Shown in pieces: positions 1-3,413 of a DNA stretch of 5,435 nt (the first letter of the stretch is position 1; each line of letters opens with the position of its first letter). Both the position numbers and the translations under genes were made by a program. Source of the DNA: UBA7672 sp035995285. GTDB taxonomy: Bacteria; Pseudomonadota; Alphaproteobacteria; Caulobacterales; Hyphomonadaceae. The stretch covers positions 1 to 5,435 of the forward strand of contig DASYKO010000115.1 of assembly GCA_035995285.1 (NCBI GenBank). The letters are read 5' to 3'. The notes beneath the pieces were generated by a model. The model was not told the DNA's origin. It did no database searches and saw nothing but the letters and a program-made list of their open reading frames with translations.

Positions 1-80
1 TCTTTTCCGCATACGGGAGAGCTGAGTTGACCCCGTCACAGTCCCTCTGAGGACTCGGGGGGCTCCACGCTCGATACGCA

Positions 81-128
81 TCGCCTCCGCGCCGTTGAAC
101 ATCGCGACTGCCCTCCATGCGGAGGCGA
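81..128. repeat. Perfect 10-bp inverted repeat with 28-nt loop
   Basis: TCGCCTCCGC at 81-90 is the exact reverse complement of GCGGAGGCGA at 119-128. No T run follows on the plus strand, so it is not a plain intrinsic terminator. It sits 20 nt downstream of another hairpin (31-60). Confidence 0.6.
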
Positions 129-174
129 CAGGTGCATTATCCCTCAGCTTTAGAGCATGCTGGGGAGATTATTT

Positions 175-271
175 TTCTCACCACCAGTATGCGACTCTGT
201 GAAGTGAACGGATTCAATGCGTTGGGTGTGGTCGACCGTCTGAAATGTCCCCGCATACTGGTAGTGAAGAA
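175..271. repeat. Long imperfect inverted repeat (18/19-nt arms, 60-nt interior)
   Basis: The arms are 175-192 and 253-271. The inner ten bases pair perfectly (ACCAGTATGC 183-192 with GCATACTGGT 253-262). Pairing then continues through one mismatch (C182/A263) and one bulge (A268) for seven more pairs. The 60-nt interior is relatively AT-rich and has no open frame of note. Arms of this length around a short non-coding interior could be a MITE-like relic or a large RNA hairpin. The sequence alone does not decide between them. Confidence 0.55.
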
Positions 272-290
272 TCCCGTTCTTGAGGGTTGA

Positions 291-395
291 GAGAGTGAAC
301 CAGCCGCCGGTGAGGACGCCCCTCGTGGTTCGATCCTTCGACAGGCTCAGGATAAAACTGGCGCACGCTTCCGCGTGCTGCTCACCATGAGGGGC
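291..395 (+). repeat. Palindromic repeat copy A (solitary, with internal insertion)
   Basis: The core is 318-395: GCCCCTCGTGG at 318-328 pairs with CCATGAGGGGC at 385-395, with one G·T pair. The tip is GCACGC-TTCC-GCGTGC, followed by the conserved T-GCTC-A before the right arm. The 27-nt left flank (291-317) matches that of copy B, with GAG(A/G)(A/G)TGAAC at its start and (G/T)GTGAGGAC before the core. Between TTCGA and GGC this copy carries about 26 nt in place of the usual two or three bases. The insert includes an imperfect palindrome beginning TCCTTCGACAGG and ending CTCAGGAT. Copy A has no inverted partner, unlike B/C and D/E. It lies 58 nt upstream of the membrane-protein start codon. 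Confidence 0.85.
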
Positions 396-453
396 CCGGG
401 CTTTGGTGGTTGTCCTGGTTGAAAGGAAGTAGGCTGGCTGCTCGGAGGGGATC

Positions 454-1206
454 ATGGTGCAGCTGCGCATAACGCCGCTCTACTGCGTGGCGTTCTACTT
501 CCTGATCATGCTGCACGGCTCGATGCACGAACTCGTGCATCACTTCACGGCGTTTGCGGTGTGTGGCGAGTGGGGGACGAAATCGTTCAACTCGTTCCGC
601 GCCGCCTGCAGCACGCAGCCCTGGATCTGGCTCTCGACCTATGCGGGGCCGATCTACAGCTATGCGATGATGTGGCTCGGCGGCTATTGGCTGATGCGAG
701 GGGCTACCCCGCTCACGCGCCAGCTCGGATTTGCGACGATCTTTGCACAGCTGCCGTTGCAGCGCATCACCGGGCCGATCCTGTCGTGGAACGACGAATG
801 GTTCGCCACGCGGCATCTGTTTGAGCCGTCGAAGCCATTGCGCTGGGGGCTGTTTCTTCTGCTTGTCGTCATCGCGGCGCCGCCGCTGGCGCGCGCCTGG
901 TTCGCGATCCAGAACAAGGGACGCGTTCTCTGGTTCGCCCTCTACTTCTGCTTCCTGCCGCTCATCCTCTTTGCGCCGGCCCTGATCGGGCTTGAGTATC
1001 TCATGGTCACGCGTGGCGTGCTCAATCAGCAGATCATCGGCATCGGGTTGCTGTTCATCGTCAACGAGGTTGTGACGATTGTGGGGTTCGCGCTGACGCA
1101 GCGCTATCTCGATCCTGATCGGGAGCGGCGGGCGAACGGAGCGGCGGGAGAGGCGCTCTCTTCCGCGCGCGGAAGCGCGAGAGGCGCCAACGACCCCGCC
1201 GATTGA
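454..1206 (+). CDS. Polytopic membrane protein with HExxH motif (M50-like, putative)
   Basis: This is a 250-residue protein of unknown specific function. GGAGG at 444-448 lies five bases before the ATG and supports this start. Hydrophobic stretches at about residues 8-24, 58-81, 92-110, 131-150, 158-184 and 193-215 predict roughly five or six membrane segments. At the end of the first, HELVH (residues 25-29, preceded by H21 and followed by H30) fits the zinc-binding HExxH signature. YAGP (63-66) lies in the second segment, and NDEW (113-116) could supply a third acidic ligand. This arrangement recalls M50/site-2-protease-type intramembrane metallopeptidases, but the classic NxxPxxxxDG motif is not seen, so catalysis is an inference. 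Residues from about 220 are a polar Arg/Ala/Gly-rich tail, and residues 230-250 are encoded by a GC palindrome. The gene stands alone between repeat copies A and B. The family may simply be an uncharacterised conserved membrane protein. Confidence 0.8.
   Translation: MVQLRITPLYCVAFYFLIMLHGSMHELVHHFTAFAVCGEWGTKSFNSFRAACSTQPWIWLSTYAGPIYSYAMMWLGGYWLMRGATPLTRQLGFATIFAQLPLQRITGPILSWNDEWFATRHLFEPSKPLRWGLFLLLVVIAAPPLARAWFAIQNKGRVLWFALYFCFLPLILFAPALIGLEYLMVTRGVLNQQIIGIGLLFIVNEVVTIVGFALTQRYLDPDRERRANGAAGEALSSARGSARGANDPAD
1142..1201. repeat. Nested GC-rich palindrome at the 3' end of the membrane-protein gene
   Basis: CGGCGGG 1142-1148 pairs exactly with CCCGCCG 1195-1201. Inside this, GGCGC 1152-1156 pairs with GCGCC 1184-1188 and TCT 1157-1159 with AGA 1180-1182. 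The centre is a perfect 16-bp palindrome, CTTCCGCGCGCGGAAG, at 1160-1175. It encodes the last 21 residues of the upstream protein and ends two bases before the TGA stop codon (1204-1206). No T run follows, so any terminator role would be Rho-aided or structural. It may be a second type of palindromic element that entered or extended the gene end. Confidence 0.6.
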
Positions 1207-1249
1207 GATGAGAGGGCGGTGGTGCATTGGCCAGTTGGCGCGCTGCTGA

Positions 1250-1341
1250 GAGAATGAACCTGCCGTCTGTGAGGACGCCCCTCGTGGTTCGACGGGCGCC
1301 ATCGCAGACTTCGTCCGCGATGGCTGCTCACCATGAGGGGC
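1250..1341 (+). repeat. Palindromic repeat copy B (left half of doublet B-C)
   Basis: The core is 1277-1341: GCCCCTCGTGG pairs with CCATGAGGGGC, then a TTCGAC bulge, then GGGC with GCTC. The tip GCCATCGC/GCGATGGC (1298-1305/1317-1324) is extended inward by GAC/GTC around TTC. The 27-nt flank 1250-1276 matches copy A in sequence and spacing. The copy begins 43 nt after the stop of the membrane-protein gene. On the plus strand it is not followed by a T run, so it is a weak terminator candidate in that direction. Confidence 0.9.
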
Positions 1342-1379
1342 TTAGGTCTGGCGGTGGGTTAGGCTTGGAAAAACAAGAA
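1342..1379. repeat. Conserved linker of repeat doublet B-C
   Basis: These 38 nt join copies B and C. They resemble the 39-nt linker of the other doublet (1875-1913), sharing GCGGT, GGTT and the ending GGAAAA(A)CAAGAA. Read on the minus strand, the end next to copy C is CTTCTTGTTTTTCC. This follows the hairpin of C as a T-rich tract. Confidence 0.75.
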
Positions 1380-1467
1380 GCCCTCATGGTGAGCAGCTTG
1401 CGCTGCGCAGCTGCGCAAGCGCCCGTCGAACCACGAGGGCGGGCTCACCGGCGGATCGTTCACTCGG
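1380..1467 (-). repeat. Palindromic repeat copy C (right half of doublet B-C), terminator-like for the minus strand
   Basis: The core is 1380-1440 in the opposite orientation to B: GCCCTCATGG 1380-1389 with CCACGAGGGC 1431-1440. The tip GCTTGCGC/GCGCAAGC is unlike the tips of A, B, D and E. The flank 1441-1467 carries the same GTGAAC and CCGCCGGTGAG elements on the minus strand. The TGA of GTGAAC (1460-1462) is the stop codon of the GIY-YIG gene. On the minus strand the arm mismatch becomes a G·U pair and the hairpin is followed by a T-rich tract (about 1366-1379). The copy could therefore terminate the GIY-YIG transcript. Confidence 0.88.
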
Positions 1468-1765
1468 CCCGCGGGCGCTTGCGGCAGCGGGCGAGGTCGG
1501 GAAGCGCCGACCAGTCGCCGCGGATCACGGCTTCCTTCTTGGCGCGCGACCATTTCTTCATCTGCTGTTCGGTGATGATGGCATCCTGGATACACGGGAA
1601 GGTCTGCGACCACATGAGTTCGACAGGGCGGCGCTTGTAGGTCCAGGCGCTGGGATAGGTTCCGTGGTTGTGCTCGCTGACGCGCGTCTCGATGTCGTCG
1701 CCGCGATAGCTGCCGACGTAGTAGTGGCCGTCAGAGCATCTGAGGATGTAGACCCAGGCTTTCAT
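1460..1765 (-). CDS. Small single-domain GIY-YIG nuclease-family protein
   Basis: This is a 101-residue protein made up of one GIY-YIG domain. The GIY element is VYIL (residues 5-8) and the YIG element is YYVG (15-18). R28 fits the conserved arginine (RGDDIETRV), EHNHG (31-35) is typical of the family, and E66 in ITEQQMKKW fits the catalytic, metal-binding glutamate. The basic C-terminus (KKWSRAKK, RKRPR) could contact nucleic acid. All expected catalytic positions are present, so it is probably an active nuclease, or at least not an obvious relic. I chose ATG 1763-1765 because the domain starts at once and a GGGGGAAG stretch precedes it. A 52-codon upstream extension only translates repeat DNA. 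The gene is antisense to its neighbours and bracketed by two repeat doublets. The family resembles the YhbQ/UPF0213 type, whose cellular roles are poorly defined. A repair role, a repeat-processing role or selfish mobility are all possible. Confidence 0.9.
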   Translation of the reverse strand: MKAWVYILRCSDGHYYVGSYRGDDIETRVSEHNHGTYPSAWTYKRRPVELMWSQTFPCIQDAIITEQQMKKWSRAKKEAVIRGDWSALPDLARCRKRPRAE

Positions 1766-1773
1766 GCTTCCCC

Positions 1774-1790
1774 CAACGTCGTGGACGTTG
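1774..1790 (-). promoter_or_regulatory. 7-bp hairpin or operator-like palindrome before the GIY-YIG start
   Basis: CAACGTC 1774-1780 and GACGTTG 1784-1790 are perfect inverted repeats around a 3-nt centre. The palindrome abuts the G-rich ribosome-binding stretch of the GIY-YIG gene (1769-1774). It could be an RNA hairpin limiting translation or a dimeric protein site. Function is inferred from position only. Confidence 0.4.
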
Positions 1791-1821
1791 CCACAACGCT
1801 GTTGCGCTGTCAGTGGGCGTC

Positions 1822-1874
1822 GCCCCTCGTGGTTCGACGGGCGCACGCTTCGCGTGCTGCTCACCATGAGGGGC
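1822..1874 (+). repeat. Palindromic repeat copy D (left half of doublet D-E)
   Basis: GCCCCTCGTGG 1822-1832 pairs with CCATGAGGGGC 1864-1874. The internal plan is identical to the other copies: TTCGAC bulge, GGGC/GCTC stem, then a tip GCACGC-TTC-GCGTGC. The tip is nearly that of copy A. The left flank matches the extended consensus only weakly (GTGGGCGTCG next to the core), which may mark a truncated or recombined left end. Confidence 0.9.
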
Positions 1875-1913
1875 TTGGGGTTGAGCGGTTGGTTTGAGCT
1901 CGGAAAACAAGAA
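1875..1913. repeat. Conserved linker of repeat doublet D-E
   Basis: These 39 nt are closely similar to the linker of doublet B-C, most strongly in GGAAAACAAGAA next to copy E. Read on the minus strand the right end is CTTCTTGTTTTCC. Confidence 0.75.
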
Positions 1914-1992
1914 GCCCTCATGGTGAGCAGCCGCCGTCAGGTGGCGTCCGTCGAACCACGAGGGCGGGCTCACAGGCGGTAGACTTGACCCG
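1914..1992 (-). repeat. Palindromic repeat copy E (right half of doublet D-E)
   Basis: The core is 1914-1965: GCCCTCATGG with CCACGAGGGC. The inner stem has GGAC instead of GGGC on the minus strand. The tip is GCCGCC-GTCA-GGTGGC on the plus strand, with one G·T pair. The flank 1966-1992 keeps GGGCTCAC and GGCGG as in copy C and then diverges. The copy lies about 80 nt upstream of truB. Its minus-strand hairpin plus T-rich tract would stop transcription coming out of truB in antisense. Confidence 0.88.
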
Positions 1993-2061
1993 CCATGCGC
2001 TTCGCCCTACCCCGCCCACCTCAACTCGACCCACACGCGGTTCGATCCCGCGATGGCGCCT

Positions 2062-2067
2062 GGAGAA
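2062..2067 (+). promoter_or_regulatory. Ribosome-binding site deciding the truB start
   Basis: GGAGAA lies six bases before ATG 2074-2076. The in-frame ATG at 2053 would place this site inside the coding region and has no comparable site of its own. Confidence 0.65.
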
Positions 2068-2073
2068 CGACAC

Positions 2074-3039
2074 ATGTCCCGCAAAAAAAAGGGCGAGCCG
2101 GTGACGGGCTGGCTGGTGCTCGACAAGCCGGAGGGCGTGACGTCGACGCAGGCGGTGGGGATATGCCGGCGGGTGTTCAATGCGCAGAAGGCGGGGCATG
2201 GGGGCACGCTGGATCCGCTGGCTTCGGGGATTCTGCCGATCGCGTTCGGGGAGGCGACCAAGACGGTCGGATACGTGATGGAGGCGGACAAGGATTACGT
2301 CTTCACGATTGTCTGGGGGTCATCGACCACGACGCAGGACCGCGAGGGCGCAGTGATGGCGACATCCGACGTGCGCCCTGCCCGCAACGACATCATCGAA
2401 AAGCTCGCGGCGTTCGTCGGCGAGATCGACCAGGTCCCGCCGCAGTACTCGGCCATCAAGGTGAATGGCGAGCGGGCCTATGACCTTGCCCGGGAGGGAG
2501 AGACGGTCGAGCTGGCCGCGCGCAAGGTCATCGTGCACGAGGCGCGGCTGGAGGATTGCCCCTCGCCGGATGAGGCGATCTTCTTCGTCCGCTGCGGAAA
2601 AGGGTTTTATATCAGGGCTCTGGTGCGGGATCTGGCTGCCGCGCTGGGGGCCGAAGGGCACGTTGGAGCGCTGCGCCGGACCCGGGTCGGGCAGTTTTCC
2701 GCGGACGCGGCAATTCAGCTTTCCATCCTGGAGCAAATGAGCGATAAGGCCGCGCTGGACGAAAGCCTAGTTCCCCTCGAGACCGCGCTGGACGACATCC
2801 CGGCGCTGGCCATCACCGGGGAAGAGGCGTCCAGGCTCAGGCAAGGTCGCGAGATCGTCCTGTTGCCCCACCAGGTAGAGGCGTTTCGGGAGATGCGCCG
2901 TCCCCGCACTGTTAGCGGAGAGGACGCATCCCGCATTTGCCTCGCTCTTGAACGCAAGGGGCAAGAGGATTTCGCGGTGGCTCTGGGTGAAGTCCGGGCC
3001 GGAAGATTCCTTCCGGTTCGCGTGTTCAACCAGGATTAG
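2074..3039 (+). CDS. truB: tRNA pseudouridine(55) synthase TruB
   Basis: The enzyme isomerises uridine 55 in the T-loop of tRNAs to pseudouridine in the cytoplasm. The 321-residue product is close to the usual length (E. coli about 314). The signature AGHGGTLDPLASG (residues 40-52) holds the catalytic aspartate D47. Y75 in EADKDY fits the conserved active-site tyrosine. QYSAIKVNGERAY (124-136) and GFYIRALVRD (177-186), with R181, are the other family motifs. The C-terminal third matches the usual alphaproteobacterial C-terminal region less strictly. The basic N-terminus (SRKKKGEP) follows the chosen start; a start seven codons upstream (2053) is possible but lacks a good ribosome-binding site. 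truB opens the truB-rpsO-pnp operon here. rbfA, a frequent upstream neighbour, is not in the 2 kb before it. The 3' end of the gene contains a strong hairpin (2995-3020) that may belong to the rpsO leader. Confidence 0.97.
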   Translation: MSRKKKGEPVTGWLVLDKPEGVTSTQAVGICRRVFNAQKAGHGGTLDPLASGILPIAFGEATKTVGYVMEADKDYVFTIVWGSSTTTQDREGAVMATSDVRPARNDIIEKLAAFVGEIDQVPPQYSAIKVNGERAYDLAREGETVELAARKVIVHEARLEDCPSPDEAIFFVRCGKGFYIRALVRDLAAALGAEGHVGALRRTRVGQFSADAAIQLSILEQMSDKAALDESLVPLETALDDIPALAITGEEASRLRQGREIVLLPHQVEAFREMRRPRTVSGEDASRICLALERKGQEDFAVALGEVRAGRFLPVRVFNQD

Positions 3040-3051
3040 AGCTCGGCTCTA
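2995..3051 (+). promoter_or_regulatory. Tandem hairpins before rpsO, candidate S15 autoregulatory leader
   Basis: Hairpin 1 (2995-3020) is CCGGAAG/CTTCCGG closed over ATTC and extended outward by four more pairs, two of them G·U. It lies inside the truB coding region. Hairpin 2 (3037-3051) is TAGAGC-TCG-GCTCTA and includes the truB stop codon. It ends 11 nt before AGGAG at 3063-3067. S15 of several bacterial groups binds its own mRNA leader and blocks translation, using structurally unrelated leaders. Binding here is inferred from position only. Confidence 0.4.
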
Positions 3052-3073
3052 GTCACATCCTTAGGAGACCCCG

Positions 3074-3343
3074 ATGTCGATCACGCCGGAGGCGAAAGCC
3101 GCCCTGATCAAGAAGCATGCCCGTAATGAGGGCGACACTGGAAGCCCGGAAGTGCAGGTCGCGATCCTGTCTTACCGGATCAACTTCCTCACCGACCACT
3201 TCAAGGAACACAAGAAAGACAACCACTCGCGCCGCGGACTCCTGAAAATGGTGTCGCAGCGCAGGCGTCTGCTCGACTATCTCAAGTCGCGCGACGAGGG
3301 CCGATATCAGGCCATTCTGAAAGAGCTGGACCTCCGCCGCTAG
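3074..3343 (+). CDS. rpsO: 30S ribosomal protein S15
   Basis: S15 is a primary binder of 16S rRNA in the central domain of the small subunit and also takes part in an intersubunit bridge. The product is 89 residues, the standard length. It shows the family core TGSPEVQVAIL (about 22-32), the linker helix with DHFKEHKKDNHSRRGLL (about 41-57) and RRRLLDYL (about 63-70). An AGGAG (3063-3067) lies six bases before the ATG. The gene follows truB by 34 nt, and pnp starts 70 nt after its stop with a hairpin in between, the common bacterial rpsO-pnp pairing. S15 is often autoregulated at translation; the hairpins just upstream are candidates for this. Confidence 0.98.
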   Translation: MSITPEAKAALIKKHARNEGDTGSPEVQVAILSYRINFLTDHFKEHKKDNHSRRGLLKMVSQRRRLLDYLKSRDEGRYQAILKELDLRR

Positions 3344-3388
3344 GGCCGGGTCCCAAATTCCCGCCGGCCCACCGGGGCCGGCGGTTTT
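3343..3388 (+). terminator. rpsO-pnp intergenic terminator/attenuator with competing hairpin
   Basis: CCGCCGGCCC 3361-3370 and GGGCCGGCGG 3375-3384 form a perfect 10-bp stem with an ACCG loop, followed by TTTT 3385-3388. The T run is short, so termination is probably partial, leaving read-through into pnp. GGGCCGG 3343-3349, starting at the last base of the rpsO stop codon, can pair with CCGGCCC 3364-3370, the same bases as the terminator's left arm. The two folds exclude each other. Confidence 0.7.
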
Positions 3389-3413
3389 CGTATGCAGGAA
3401 AGAGCAAAACGAG

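Larger units (their letters stand above)
1..290. other. Structured intergenic region without a convincing gene
   Basis: I see no credible coding region here on either strand. The stretch is built from inverted repeats. CCCCG 31-35 with CGGGG 56-60 encloses AGTCC 40-44 with GGACT 51-55, leaving a TCAC bulge. A perfect 10-bp pair lies at 81-90/119-128. There is a long imperfect pair at 175-192/253-271, and an overlapping shorter hairpin at 155-192 (GCAT/ATGC, CTGG/CCAG, GAGA/TCTC around a TTATTTT loop). The part from about 150 to 280 is more AT-rich than the rest of the window. A minus-strand reading frame runs through it to a TAA at 150-152, but it has no recognisable domain and its upstream part is repeat copy A. 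The region could be a non-coding RNA, a decayed mobile element, or the tail of a disrupted gene. It does not match any RNA family I recognise. Confidence 0.5.

Noticed and set aside
327..336. GGTTCGATCC resembling a tRNA T-arm in copy A
   Set aside because: No acceptor, D or anticodon stems can be placed around it. The GGTTCGA part is the conserved bulge region of the repeat and the rest is the insertion.
150..470. 106-codon minus-strand frame at the left end
   Set aside because: Its first half is copy A in translation and its second half has no known domain. It may be a relic, but it cannot be supported as a gene.
382..1302. 306-codon minus-strand frame covering the membrane-protein gene
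   Set aside because: It is Arg/Glu/His-rich with no recognisable domain, and both ends translate repeat copies. The plus-strand gene has a good ribosome-binding site and clear membrane segments, so this is an antisense shadow.
1227..1640. 137-codon plus-strand frame over doublet B-C and the end of the GIY-YIG gene
   Set aside because: It translates repeats and the antisense of a clear nuclease gene.
1766..1921. 52-codon N-terminal extension of the GIY-YIG protein
   Set aside because: The extension is a translation of repeat copies D/E and the palindrome. The domain begins right at the ATG at 1765, which has its own G-rich upstream stretch.
291..1992. CRISPR array
   Set aside because: The repeats are palindromic, in both orientations, irregularly spaced and separated by genes. 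There are no uniform spacers and no cas genes.
1985..2012. TTGACC followed by a possible -10 upstream of truB
   Set aside because: No acceptable -10 hexamer is found at 16-18 nt (CTACCC/TACCCC only), and it lies at the end of a repeat flank.
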